64,000 nucleotides of DNA from an uncultured Carboxylicivirga sp. (GTDB lineage: Bacteria; Bacteroidota; Bacteroidia; Bacteroidales; Marinilabiliaceae): NCBI RefSeq assembly GCF_963668385.1, contig NZ_OY764327.1, positions 1,302,001 to 1,366,000 of the forward strand. The letters run 5' to 3'. Under the pieces are notes generated by a model. That model worked only from the letters and a program-made list of their open reading frames with translations. It was not told where the DNA came from and made no database searches. Numbering within the stretch: position 1 is the first letter of the stretch; the number at the start of each line of letters is the position of its first letter. Positions 55,322 to 64,000 of this stretch are shown piece after piece. The position numbers were made by a program, and so were the translations under genes.

Positions 55322-58300
55322 ATGAAAAATCTACTAACGTATTCATTAATCATTGTATTAATGTTTATTCATTCAATGAATGCTTCACCTACATCGCTCT
55401 CGAAAGATGAAGTAGAAACATTGTACAACAATTATTTTAACACCAGCCCTTACAACTATGTAACTGTTCACGACCCATCCATTGTTATTGGATATCAATA
55501 CGGTAGTATAATCACAGGCGAGTATTCTGAAGGAGCCACCAAAGTATACTATATTTTTGGTTCGCATAGAGCATGGGCTAGATCAAATGATCTTAAAAAC
55601 TGGGAAACCTTTACTAACAACATCAATTCATCCTATCAAACCTTATTAGCTGAGCCAGCAACCTGGTCGGCAAAAGGCAGCAGTAATTACAATCTTGATG
55701 GAAACATGTGGGCACCAGATGTAATCTGGAATACAGACATGCAAAAATGGTGTATGTACATGAGTATAAATGGCGATTACTGGTATAGTTCTATTGTATT
55801 ATTAACAGCCGAATCTCTTAATGGAGACTGGACTTATGAAGGTCCTGTTGTTTATTCAGGATTCAGCAACCAAACCGAAGCTGAAGAAACAGATTTTTAT
55901 TCTGTAATAAATCCTTCAGAAGAATTTCCATCGAGATATTTACTGAATCGTAATGGTAACCGAACTTATGGTCAGAATGCAATTGATCCAGGTGTGTTTT
56001 ACGATGAAGATGGAACTTTATGGATGGCCTATGGATCGTGGTTTGGAGGTATTTATATCCTTCAATTAGATGGTGAAACAGGTTTAAGAGATTATACCAT
56101 AACCTACCAAACTAATAATGGAACAGCTTCTAATGCAACCATAGATGCATATCAGGGAATTAAAGTTGCAGGAGGTAATCATGTTTCGGGCGAAGGTGTT
56201 TACATGCAAAATATTAACAATACCTATTACATGTTTGTAACCAACGGAGCATTAACAGCAGCAGGAGGTTATAACATGAGGGTTTTTGCATCGGATAGTC
56301 CAACTGGGCCTTATACTGATATGACCAACCAAGATGCACGATATTTACCTAACAATACAGGTGCTGGTGCCATAAATGGTACTGTAGGATTACGCTTAAT
56401 GTCTTATTACAAATGGGGATGGATGGATTATGGTTACACAGCTCAAGGGCATAATTCGGCCATTGTTGACGATGATGGAAAAAGTTATCTGGTTTATCAT
56501 ACCCGTTTTGATAACGGAACAGAAGGTCATCAGGTTCGTGTTCATCAATTATTTCAGGCGAAAAATGGTTATATCACTGTAGCACCCTTCGAATATTCTG
56601 GCGAAACATTGACAACTGGCCCTTATTCAACTGATAAAATTGTAGGAAGCTACAGCATTCTTTACCATGGATATGGTACTGATTATAGTAAACTTGAATG
56701 TGTTAAAGAAGAAGAAATTGTATTACATACTGATGGTAGTGTGAGTGGAGCCTATTCTGGCTCATGGTCTCAAGAGGCAGATGGCCCATACATCAACCTA
56801 TCCATTAATAATACAAATTTTAAAGGTGTATTTGTTGAACAAAAAATGGAAGGTCTAAATCATACTACCTTATGTTTTACCGCTGTTGGGAATGACATGT
56901 CGGTATATGGCTATAAAATGGCAGGTGCTGGTAAACCTTTCCCCGAAAATGCTACAGTTGCCTATAACGCATATAATTTTAATGGAACAGTTCCATCATT
57001 AGCCTATAAGGGAACAAAATTATCTTTACCAACTCAGGGATATTACAATGCCAGTTATAGCTGGAGTTGGGACGAAACATTGATAGATGAGAATGGGATT
57101 ATTCTTGATTTATTAACCGATACTTCAACCGACTTAGAACTTACCATTACTTGTGGTGAATATACTTATACAACTTCAATATCTATTGAACTAATAGCGA
57201 TGAGCATAGAGGAGATGCTTCCAATTGAAGAAGATGCTGTATTAGCAAAATATAATAATGTTAACGAGTTTGCAGCCGCTACGCCAAGTGCTAAAATCAA
57301 TAATAAAACAGGACTATCCTTAAGTTTCTATATCGAAAACATAAATAGCGACTGGGATTTAATTGCACATTCTACTGATAATTCATATCGTATGCTGTTA
57401 TCAGTGTTACATTTTAACGGAGCAGATTTTTACGAAGGTGCAGCAACTCTTTCTCCTGCAGCAATCGAAGCAGGTTATGTAGCAGGAACCGCCTGGCAAA
57501 TATTTTTACATAGCAGCTGCTATGTAACCATTTCGTATAATACTGATGGAAGCATTGCTTATTATAAAGATGGAATTCTAATGCTTACTTATCAACCAAC
57601 GTTATCACCCAATTATGGCTCGGGAGTAACACCTGCTGATATTGCAGCGGCTGTTACAAGTTATTACCGAAACCATCAATTAATTTTTGATTATGATGTA
57701 AGCAATATTGTTGTTGGATATGCGGCTGATTTAGATCTTTCTACATACGAGCCTATCGATGTTTCGGAATACGCTTTTTACGAAGATTACGATTATGTAG
57801 GATCCATTTCGTCATGGATATCGCCAAATGGTTCATTATCTACACAATACAATCCAACACTTGAAACAAATAGTATTCAGTTAACAACCGGAGGCGGTTC
57901 TGGAAATAGAAGTGCTTACAACAATTTTACAAATGTGAGTCATTTAACTAATTATCACTTTTCGATAGATGTTTGCTTAACACCTGGTAATATAAACGAT
58001 CGTTCGGAAAGTGAAGTAGCTATTATCAGTACAGATAACAATAGTCAAAACAATAGCTTTTCCGGAACAGGTTACATTTTTAAATTACTTACCCCAACAT
58101 ATAATGGAAGCAACGGTAGTACCTGGTATGTCAACGGTTCAAGTTCAACCGCACTAACTATTACACCCGGAACCTGGGTTACCATTAACGGGGATGTTAA
58201 CATTATTAATAAAACTGCCACAGTTACCATAATTAACAAAACTACAGAAAGCACCATTTACAACGCTACTACTAATGTGAGTGGAAACGGTATTCTAAAA

Positions 58301-58552
58301 GGACTTTGGATACTTACTGGAAGAGGAGTTGGTACTATTTCGGTGGATAACATCAAAGTAAAAAATAATGATGTAAATACAGGCATTGAGAAACCTACAG
58401 ATAAAATTGACTACAACCTTGATGTAGAAATTTATAATATTACAGGAGTGCAGATATATAAAGGAAAACTACAAACAATAAATGTTCCTATAGGTATTTA
58501 CATTGTTCGCCAGGGTAACAAAGTTGAAAAGATGTTACTAAAATCTAGATAA
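55322..58552 (+). CDS. Secreted multidomain GH43 endo-arabinanase-like enzyme with T9SS sorting tail
   Basis: Large (1076 aa) extracellular enzyme probably cutting alpha-1,5-arabinan. Signal peptide (1-21). GH43 propeller (about 45-430) with candidate base Asp51 (TVHDPSI), pKa modulator Asp222 (NAIDPGVFYD) and acid Glu291 (SGEGVYMQ), plus the arabinanase-type GHNSAIVDDDGKSYLVYH. A C-terminal lipocalin-like domain typical of two-domain endo-arabinanases covers about 435-540 (YSKLECVKEEEIVLHTDGSV). Then come a Tyr/Thr-rich linker domain, two LamG-like beta domains (about 650-820 and 820-1015) and a T9SS type A sorting domain (about 1025-1076, NVPIGIYIVRQGNKVEKMLL). The tail predicts export through T9SS and cell-surface attachment. 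It stands alone with no regulator beside it. Confidence 0.9.
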   Translation: MKNLLTYSLIIVLMFIHSMNASPTSLSKDEVETLYNNYFNTSPYNYVTVHDPSIVIGYQYGSIITGEYSEGATKVYYIFGSHRAWARSNDLKNWETFTNNINSSYQTLLAEPATWSAKGSSNYNLDGNMWAPDVIWNTDMQKWCMYMSINGDYWYSSIVLLTAESLNGDWTYEGPVVYSGFSNQTEAEETDFYSVINPSEEFPSRYLLNRNGNRTYGQNAIDPGVFYDEDGTLWMAYGSWFGGIYILQLDGETGLRDYTITYQTNNGTASNATIDAYQGIKVAGGNHVSGEGVYMQNINNTYYMFVTNGALTAAGGYNMRVFASDSPTGPYTDMTNQDARYLPNNTGAGAINGTVGLRLMSYYKWGWMDYGYTAQGHNSAIVDDDGKSYLVYHTRFDNGTEGHQVRVHQLFQAKNGYITVAPFEYSGETLTTGPYSTDKIVGSYSILYHGYGTDYSKLECVKEEEIVLHTDGSVSGAYSGSWSQEADGPYINLSINNTNFKGVFVEQKMEGLNHTTLCFTAVGNDMSVYGYKMAGAGKPFPENATVAYNAYNFNGTVPSLAYKGTKLSLPTQGYYNASYSWSWDETLIDENGIILDLLTDTSTDLELTITCGEYTYTTSISIELIAMSIEEMLPIEEDAVLAKYNNVNEFAAATPSAKINNKTGLSLSFYIENINSDWDLIAHSTDNSYRMLLSVLHFNGADFYEGAATLSPAAIEAGYVAGTAWQIFLHSSCYVTISYNTDGSIAYYKDGILMLTYQPTLSPNYGSGVTPADIAAAVTSYYRNHQLIFDYDVSNIVVGYAADLDLSTYEPIDVSEYAFYEDYDYVGSISSWISPNGSLSTQYNPTLETNSIQLTTGGGSGNRSAYNNFTNVSHLTNYHFSIDVCLTPGNINDRSESEVAIISTDNNSQNNSFSGTGYIFKLLTPTYNGSNGSTWYVNGSSSTALTITPGTWVTINGDVNIINKTATVTIINKTTESTIYNATTNVSGNGILKGLWILTGRGVGTISVDNIKVKNNDVNTGIEKPTDKIDYNLDVEIYNITGVQIYKGKLQTINVPIGIYIVRQGNKVEKMLLKSR

Positions 58553-58959
58553 CTTCAATTGGGACTAAAAGCAAAACAAAGAGTATTGAGTTCAATTACA
58601 AAACTAAACGTCTTCTATCAATAAATCAAAATAACTTCATTTGGGATTAAAACTGAGAAAAAGGCATAGATACAAAATAATGTATGCCTCTTTTTATAGC
58701 AAGTTAAATCAAATAGTTGATAACTAAATCAACACGTTTAGTATCATTATATCAATTATTTAATTTGTAAAAGACAAGTATACAAACATACTTTTAACAA
58801 CCTTATCAACAATAAAATACTCTATCCATTATTATCTAATAAGATTACATCAGAAGGAAAAAATAGATATTACTACACACAGAATATTTATAGCAAGTCA
58901 AAGAGTATTGAGTTCAATTACAATAGTTAAAAGTCTTCCATCAACAATTAAATAATATT
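58553..58959. repeat. Gap made of diverged direct repeats between the GH43 and cation-pump genes
   Basis: An exact 25-bp repeat occurs at 58577-58601 and 58899-58923 (322 bp apart), and the 25 bp after each copy are also related (GTCTTCTATCAA and GTCTTCCATCAA). A second pair, AACTTCAATTGGGACTAAAA (58551-58570) and a two-mismatch copy near 58632, lies within. TTTATAGCAAGT recurs near 58692 and 58887. No coding frame spans the gap. It looks like an old, decayed duplication. Confidence 0.65.
58658..58695 (+). terminator. Terminator-like hairpin in the repeat-rich gap
   Basis: AAAAAGGCATA pairs with TATGCCTCTTTTT around a short loop and ends in a T-run, downstream of the GH43 gene. Confidence 0.7.
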
Positions 58960-59811
58960 TTAAACAGCATCGATATGCACAGTAGCTTCAATGCCATGCT
59001 TCTCTTTAATCAGTTCTTCGTATGCAGTCCCAATATCATGGGCTTCGTCTAAACAAATTGAACCAGGAAGATTAATATGAAATGTCATTTCGGTATGATT
59101 ACCATAATGATGAATTAAAAAATGATGGGGCTGTACATCATACGTACTTACCTGATTTGCTAAATCCACTATTTCGGATCTCAAATCATATTCGATTGAT
59201 TCACCTAATAAATGACTGATATTATCTTTTAAAATAGAGTAGGTAGTATGAAACAGTAATAAAGAAACGCAAATACCTAATACACCATCAATCCACCAAA
59301 AATAATTACCTAACAAAATACCTATCAAAATAATAGCTGATGAAATAGCATCGGAACGATGGTGCCATCCATCTGCAATCATTGATCGCGACTTGGTTCT
59401 TTTTCCAATTACAATAGAATATTGAGCCATTATTTCTTTTAGAACAGCAGAAATAATGGTTACAATAAGCGCTACTTTACCAAATACAACTTCTTCGTGG
59501 CTTTGTAGCTTAACAATGGATTCCATCAAAAAACTAAAACCAATAATAGCCAGCAAGATACCTACTAATAAAGAGGCTATTATTTCGGCTCGCCCATGCC
59601 CATATGGATGCTCATCGTCAGCTGGCTTAGCTGATATCTTTAATCCAATCAATACAGCTACAGAAGAAATACTATCACTTAAAGTATGCCACGCATCAGC
59701 AATAATAGCTACCGAACCACTTACAACTCCGGCCCAAAACTTAATTCCAAATAAGGCAACATTCAATAAAATAGAACTATACGTAGCTATAATACCTGAT
59801 TTATTTTCCAT
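58960..59811 (-). CDS. Cation diffusion facilitator (CDF) family metal efflux pump
   Basis: Proton-coupled exporter of Zn2+, Fe2+ or related divalent ions. Six membrane helices (residues about 5-195) carry the two metal-site motifs: AIIADAWHTLSDS (HxxxD, helix 2) and IADGWHHRSDAIS (helix 5), plus YGHGRAEIIASLL. A cytoplasmic domain (about 200-283, VQPHHFLIHHYGNHTEMTFHI) has extra His residues for metal regulation. Length 283 aa is typical. The ATG at 59811 lies 56 bp past the hemW stop on the same strand, so it may be read with hemW. Confidence 0.94.
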   Translation of the reverse strand: MENKSGIIATYSSILLNVALFGIKFWAGVVSGSVAIIADAWHTLSDSISSVAVLIGLKISAKPADDEHPYGHGRAEIIASLLVGILLAIIGFSFLMESIVKLQSHEEVVFGKVALIVTIISAVLKEIMAQYSIVIGKRTKSRSMIADGWHHRSDAISSAIILIGILLGNYFWWIDGVLGICVSLLLFHTTYSILKDNISHLLGESIEYDLRSEIVDLANQVSTYDVQPHHFLIHHYGNHTEMTFHINLPGSICLDEAHDIGTAYEELIKEKHGIEATVHIDAV

Positions 59812-59867
59812 GAATTATCTTTGACTGTTATTTCAAAAAGGTCGACTTTTTTCTCTATTCAAATAGA

Positions 59868-61004
59868 TTAATCTTCTATAACGTAGAATAAATCTGAAAT
59901 AATACGATCAGTAATAAATTTCTTTTCTTTGGTAACACTACACCAACCATTATTAATAACTAAATTATTCAAATTTATCTGATTTTGTATCTCTTTTTTA
60001 GCAAATTCCTGGAGGTGTAAATTGCTCAATTGACTAATAAAATCTACTTCAAAACCTTTTGAAGTACGTAATCCAAGCATTATTCTTTCGTTATAAACAT
60101 CAGTAGGAGTGAGGATTTCATTCTCCCAATAACGTTTACCTTCTTCTAGTTTTGTACCGTAAGCTACGGTATCACGTACGTTCCACCTGCGGCTTTTACC
60201 ATCGAAAGAGTGAGCTGAAGGCCCCAATCCTAAATAAGGTTCACCGGTCCAATAGCTACTATTATGCTGCGAGTACAAACCTGGTTTCGCAAAATTGGAA
60301 ATTTCATAATTTTCAAATCCGGCATCTTCCAACTTTTCAACCAAAATCTCAAACTGGTCCGAACTAATTTCTTCAGGTATTTCTTTAAGTTGACCTTTTT
60401 TTAATAATTCGTAGTATGGTGTACCTTTTTCAAAAGTAAGATGATAGGCTGATATGTGCTGAACATCAGCCGCTATAGCTAAATCAATATTTTGCAACCA
60501 CTCATTCCAACTCATATATGGCAAACCATAGATCAAATCAATACTTACATTTTTGATGGACGATTGTTTTAAAATTCGGATTGCTTCATTAGCTTGAAGA
60601 ACATTGTGACGACGATTCATTTTGCGTAAATGAGCATCCTGAAAACTTTGAACTCCCATACTAATTCTATTAACCCCAAACTGACTTAAGGTATCAATAT
60701 ATTTTTCGCTAACATCATCAGGATTAACTTCTACCGTTATTTCACTCACATTTGATAAATCAAATGTTTGATGTAATGCTTCAAAAATAGTTTTCCATTC
60801 ATCACCCTTTAAAACAGATGGGGTACCACCACCAAAATAAAGTGTTTTTATACAATTATTGTTAAAAAAATCCTTTTGCAGACTAATTTCTTTGCAGATT
60901 GCATTAATAAAACTAGCTTTCAATCGCTGATCAGTAGTTTTATAAAAATCGCAATATGAACATCTGGTATAGCAAAAAGGAATGTGTGTGTAAATGCCCG
61001 CCAT
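59868..61004 (-). CDS. hemW: Radical SAM heme chaperone HemW
   Basis: Radical-SAM protein of the HemN-like family that delivers heme to target enzymes; it lacks true coproporphyrinogen oxidase activity in related bacteria. The start is chosen at ATG 61004 (MAGIYTHIPFC), the usual HemW beginning. An upstream ATG 61031 (MFHVKQ) lies inside a parS palindrome and gives an atypical N-terminus. CYTRCSYCDFY (CxxxCxxC) ligates the 4Fe-4S cluster; FGGGTPSVL, EVNPDDV, NRISMGVQSF and QHNSSYWTGEPYLGLGPSAHS follow. Length about 378 aa from the chosen start is normal. Confidence 0.93.
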   Translation of the reverse strand: MAGIYTHIPFCYTRCSYCDFYKTTDQRLKASFINAICKEISLQKDFFNNNCIKTLYFGGGTPSVLKGDEWKTIFEALHQTFDLSNVSEITVEVNPDDVSEKYIDTLSQFGVNRISMGVQSFQDAHLRKMNRRHNVLQANEAIRILKQSSIKNVSIDLIYGLPYMSWNEWLQNIDLAIAADVQHISAYHLTFEKGTPYYELLKKGQLKEIPEEISSDQFEILVEKLEDAGFENYEISNFAKPGLYSQHNSSYWTGEPYLGLGPSAHSFDGKSRRWNVRDTVAYGTKLEEGKRYWENEILTPTDVYNERIMLGLRTSKGFEVDFISQLSNLHLQEFAKKEIQNQINLNNLVINNGWCSVTKEKKFITDRIISDLFYVIED

Positions 61005-61014
61005 TTCTAATGAT

Positions 61015-61030
61015 TGTTTCACGTGAAACA
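61015..61030. promoter_or_regulatory. Perfect parS centromere site
   Basis: TGTTTCACGTGAAACA is a perfect 16-bp palindrome and matches the ParB-binding parS consensus (TGTTNCACGTGAAACA family). It overlaps the upstream optional start of hemW. ParB loads here and spreads to organise the chromosome near the origin. Only one copy is seen in the window. Confidence 0.88.
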
Positions 61031-61111
61031 TTGTATTTCAGTGTTTTATTAACAGTTTATCAACACTTTTCAAACAAAAGTATCGAGATTACTAACATTT
61101 AGAGAATTAAT

Positions 61112-61534
61112 ATGTCGCGAATATTAAAATATCATAAAACAATAACCATTATGCTGGTTGTTACCTTCTTAAGTTTGATGAAAACTTCAGATATTACCCC
61201 AAGAGATATATTCCAATTGCCATATTTCGATAAAATTGTTCATTTCTTGATGTATTTCACTATGACCTTCTTTTTCATGTTTGAATATTACTTACATCAC
61301 AAACATAGAATTACTCATATAGTTCAGATTTTGATTATTCCACTATTATGGGGAGCCAGCATGGAATTAGCCCAGTTGTTTTTTACAGATTATCGTGGTG
61401 CAGATTGGTGGGATATGTTAGCTAATAGTGTAGGAGTATTTACAGCCTATTTTGTTGTATGTATTTTTAGACACAATAAATTAATAGGCTATTTAATACT
61501 ATTCCCATTTAATAAAAAGGAAGCTACAATTTAA
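61112..61534 (+). CDS. VanZ-family membrane protein
   Basis: 140-aa protein with four membrane helices. The family core is YFDKIVHFLMYFTMTFFFMFEYY (about 38-60) and IIPLLWGASMELAQLFFTDYRGADWWDMLANSVGVFTAY (about 76-115): an HF motif, a Glu-Leu-x-Gln pattern and D-x-x-x-N. VanZ-like proteins have no settled biochemical role outside teicoplanin resistance. It converges with the Rrf2 gene with an 11-bp overlap and is divergent from hemW across the parS-side gap. Confidence 0.88.
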   Translation: MSRILKYHKTITIMLVVTFLSLMKTSDITPRDIFQLPYFDKIVHFLMYFTMTFFFMFEYYLHHKHRITHIVQILIIPLLWGASMELAQLFFTDYRGADWWDMLANSVGVFTAYFVVCIFRHNKLIGYLILFPFNKKEATI

Positions 61535-61967
61535 TATAGTCACCTTTCTCTTTCATATTTGTTATAATTTTTTGAATGGTCTCGTTTGCAAAAAACTCTT
61601 TCATTTGTTGTCGTATAGCACTATATTGATCATGTACTGGACAAGCTTTACCTTCGGTATGATTACTTTTACAAGATTTTAGTCCAATTAAACAATTAGT
61701 AAAAACATCTTCACCATCAATTATCGAAACAATATCATACAAAGTAATTTCTTCAGGTAAACGTCCCAAACCAAAACCACCATGTGGTCCCTTTGTACTT
61801 TTTAACAGCTTTTGCTTCGCTAAACTTTGTAATATTTTTCCTAAAAAGGGAGTTGGTATATCTAATTCTTTCGAAATTTGTTTAATCCCAATTTTCTTCC
61901 CACCATCTTCGTTTACAGCTAAATAAATTACCGCACGAATAGCATATTTACATGTATTTGATAGCAT
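61524..61967 (-). CDS. Rrf2-family transcriptional regulator
   Basis: Winged-helix repressor/activator of the IscR/NsrR/RirA family. The N-terminal DNA-binding domain (about 1-75) has CKYAIRAVIYLAVNE and the wing GPHGGFGLGRLPEEITLYDIV. Cysteines at about 92, 99 and 109 (CLIGLKSC..CPVH) could hold an Fe-S cluster, but the spacing is not the C-x5-C-x5-C of IscR. A role in Fe-S, redox or cysteine control is possible and cannot be chosen. Length 147 aa is normal. Its promoter region lies in the short gap before rpiB. Confidence 0.9.
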   Translation of the reverse strand: MLSNTCKYAIRAVIYLAVNEDGGKKIGIKQISKELDIPTPFLGKILQSLAKQKLLKSTKGPHGGFGLGRLPEEITLYDIVSIIDGEDVFTNCLIGLKSCKSNHTEGKACPVHDQYSAIRQQMKEFFANETIQKIITNMKEKGDYIKL

Positions 61968-62073
61968 ATTCTCTTATTTGAATGCTAAAGTACATAAAAT
62001 CATTAAAAAACCTTTATGTCTTTTATCTTTTAAACAAATTGTGTTTATAACTCGTTAATTGTTATAAAACCAA

Positions 62074-62511
62074 TTACTTTAAAGGTATCTTTTCTATTCT
62101 GCGTTGATGTCGTCCTCCCTCAAATTGGGTATTAACAAACTTATCAACTATAGCAATTGCTTCTTCTTCAGTAACAAATCTACCCGGTATGGAACAGATG
62201 TTAGCATCGTTATGAAGTCTGGCCAATTCTGAAATTTCAGCATTCCAACATAAAGCTGCTCGTATACCTTGATGCTTATTAGTAGTCATATTGATTCCAT
62301 TGCCACTTCCACAAACCGAAATTCCAATTTCGTATTCATTATTTTCTACAGCAAAAGCCATTGGATGTGCGAAATCAGCATAATCAGAACTATCTTCTGT
62401 ATAAGTTCCAAAATCTTTTACAACTATACCTTTCTCAATTAGGTAATTCTTGATAACTTCCTTAATAGGATAACCAGCATGATCTGCTGCTAAAGCAATT
62501 GATTTAAACAT
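62074..62511 (-). CDS. rpiB: Ribose-5-phosphate isomerase B
   Basis: Interconverts ribose-5-phosphate and ribulose-5-phosphate in the pentose-phosphate pathway. The RpiB signature is complete: AADHAGYPIKEVI (Asp/His at the start), SSDYADFAHPMA, the catalytic cysteine in GISVCGSGNGINMTTNKHQGIRAALCW and the phosphate-binding HNDANICSIPGR. Length 145 aa is standard. It reads away from nadA across a 464-bp gap. Confidence 0.96.
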   Translation of the reverse strand: MFKSIALAADHAGYPIKEVIKNYLIEKGIVVKDFGTYTEDSSDYADFAHPMAFAVENNEYEIGISVCGSGNGINMTTNKHQGIRAALCWNAEISELARLHNDANICSIPGRFVTEEEAIAIVDKFVNTQFEGGRHQRRIEKIPLK

Positions 62512-62975
62512 CGTTCCATTATTTTATATTACAAATATAATAATGGTTTACCTCATTATTCAATATGTGTGAATAAACCCCTAAATATTTGTTAATATCG
62601 TGTGAAAACTGGGTAACTTCTTTTTAAAAATCATTGTTGCATATTTAAACTATTTTTAGAATACAATGCTTTAGTAATAGAGTGGGTGTTTAAAAGAGAA
62701 TTATTTGAACTCAAGTTTTAAACTGTCTTAAATATCGTTTTACACACTATGAACAAAAGAAATTATTAAATTTGAACTTTATTAACTAATTGTTGAAAGC
62801 ATCCAAATGTGGATTAATATCAGCGTATTAGGAAGTTTTACAACTGTTAATACATGGTTAATTAGGAACAATATTTTGGTTAAAAGTTAGCTACAAAGTA
62901 TTTTTCGAATTATTTGCCAACCCTATTAACAGGATAATATTATCACTATAGTTTTATTTATTTTTCTATTAAAAT
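62512..62975. other. 464-bp divergent intergenic region between rpiB and nadA
   Basis: No credible ORF. Two loose DnaA-box-like nonamers with one mismatch each, TGTGAATAA (62568-62576) and TGTGGATTA (62808-62816), are present, but not as a cluster. Otherwise nothing stands out beyond AT-richness. Confidence 0.5.
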
Positions 62976-63971
62976 ATGAATATAAAGAGTAGTTGGTTGA
63001 AAAGTGGATTTGTGGACGAACCGGTTCCAACTAATATTGATTTGGTACAAGAAATCAATCGCCTAAAAAAGGAAAAGAATGCCATAATAATGGGGCATTA
63101 CTATCAAAAAGATGAATTACAAGATATTGCGGACGTTGTTGGCGATAGCTTGGCATTAGCTCAACAAGCTGCAAAAACTGATGCTGATATTATTATTTTA
63201 GCAGGAGTTCATTTTATGGGAGAGACAGCAAAGATCTTATCACCCGAAAAAACGGTATTAGTACCCGATTTAAACGCTGGTTGTAGTTTAGCTGATAGTT
63301 GCCCTCCGGAAGCATTTAAAGACTTTGTAAAAGGTCATCCTGGGCACACTGTATTAACTTATGTGAATACTACAGCTAAAATAAAAGCTTTATCTGATAT
63401 TGTGGTGACCAGTACTAATGCCAAAAGTATTGTTGATAGTTTGCCAAAGGATGAGAAAATTATTTTTGGCCCTGATCGTAATTTAGGTAATTACCTAAAT
63501 AGTGTTACTGGACGCAATATGGTTTTGTGGGATGGAGCATGTCATGTTCATGAAAAATTTTCGGTTGAAAAAATCATTGAATTAAAGAAAGAGTATCCAG
63601 ATGCTCTTGTATTAGCACATCCCGAGTGTAAACAACCATTGTTAGTTTTAGCCGATCATGTTGGAAGTACAGCTGCTTTGTTGAATTACAGTAAAACGTC
63701 TGATGCAAAACGATTCATTGTAGCTACAGAATCCGGTATTATTCATCAAATGAAAAAGGCGAGTCCTGATAAAGAATTTATACCTGCACCGCCTAATGAT
63801 TCAACATGTGCTTGCAACGATTGTGAATTTATGAAGCTAAATACCATAGAAAAGTTGTATAATTGTTTAAAATATGAATGGCCCTCTATCAATGTATCTG
63901 AAGATATAAGAGTGGAAGCTGTAAAACCAATTAATCGAATGTTGGATATATCAGAGAAATATGGTCTCTAG
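62976..63971 (+). CDS. nadA: Quinolinate synthase A
   Basis: 4Fe-4S enzyme joining iminoaspartate and dihydroxyacetone phosphate into quinolinate for NAD synthesis. Three cluster cysteines are identifiable: Cys103 in NAGCSLADSC, Cys189 in DGACHVHE, and the C-terminal CACNDC (Cys278/280/283, of which one is the usual ligand). GHYYQKDELQDIADVVGDSLALAQ near the N-terminus and STSNAK-like VTSTNAKSIVDSL are typical. At 331 aa it is complete, ending 29 bp before the window edge. A nadB partner may follow outside the window, but cannot be seen. Confidence 0.96.
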   Translation: MNIKSSWLKSGFVDEPVPTNIDLVQEINRLKKEKNAIIMGHYYQKDELQDIADVVGDSLALAQQAAKTDADIIILAGVHFMGETAKILSPEKTVLVPDLNAGCSLADSCPPEAFKDFVKGHPGHTVLTYVNTTAKIKALSDIVVTSTNAKSIVDSLPKDEKIIFGPDRNLGNYLNSVTGRNMVLWDGACHVHEKFSVEKIIELKKEYPDALVLAHPECKQPLLVLADHVGSTAALLNYSKTSDAKRFIVATESGIIHQMKKASPDKEFIPAPPNDSTCACNDCEFMKLNTIEKLYNCLKYEWPSINVSEDIRVEAVKPINRMLDISEKYGL

Positions 63972-64000
63972 ATAAAATTCCTGTAACTGTATATGGAAAA

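Noticed and set aside
61057-62816. Origin of replication (DnaA-box-like nonamers near parS)
   Set aside because: Only four scattered one-mismatch nonamers were found (58803-58811, 61057-61065, 62568-62576, 62808-62816); they are not clustered, and no dnaA gene or AT-rich unwinding element with tandem boxes is present.

Overview
The window is AT-rich chromosomal DNA from a Bacteroidota bacterium, most likely a free-living member of the Marinilabiliales/Bacteroidales. The evidence is a hybrid two-component system (HTCS), a sigma/FecR/TonB-receptor cassette, DUF4369-type thioredoxin lipoproteins, a type IX secretion (T9SS) sorting tail on a glycosidase, a paired rsmA-mgtE, and several TAnnTTTG-type promoters without strong Shine-Dalgarno sites. 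No phage, insertion sequence or CRISPR array is visible. Coding density is high and most intergenic gaps hold strong terminator hairpins.

Layout. 1-9.7 kb: the end of a polysaccharide-use locus, with a GH43 enzyme cut by the window edge, an HTCS regulator, an HExxH lipoprotein and a GH97 enzyme of the retaining type; a CAU-anticodon tRNA follows. 9.9-17.2 kb: a small zinc-ribbon membrane protein, recJ, lipB, lipA, an M3 peptidase lipoprotein and a tiny Cys-Cys lipoprotein. 17.3-27.7 kb: two ECF sigma/FecR systems. The first feeds a TonB receptor. The second is linked to a receptor-like protein without a beta-barrel, an ABC exporter and a TlpA-like thioredoxin. 27.7-32.6 kb: a frameshifted Cys-rich small gene, a NarL-type two-component system, a gap with a structured 87-nt element, and an acyl-CoA ligase. 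32.7-49.9 kb: two adjacent thioredoxin-fold lipoproteins with lost active-site cysteines, lpxH, a KAS III gene, rmuC, a sensor kinase, a glycosyltransferase, an HU-SPOR protein, two flippase-like membrane proteins, rsmA, mgtE, a frameshifted lipoprotein, a methyltransferase and a SIMPL protein. 49.9-55 kb: a Na/Pi cotransporter and the methionine genes metY and hom. 55.3-64 kb: a large secreted GH43 arabinanase, a cation efflux pump, hemW with a perfect parS site at its 5' end, a VanZ protein, an Rrf2 regulator, rpiB and nadA.

The most interesting element precedes metY. A 34-codon leader ORF (52190-52294) ends in MMMCMMMTM. It is followed by a segment that can pair with the 5' arm of a downstream hairpin just before metY. 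This is the layout of ribosome-mediated attenuation, here apparently sensing charged tRNA-Met. Two genes (27751-27982 and 47617-48379) each carry one apparent extra base. They are either real frameshift mutations or assembly errors, and read data should settle which.
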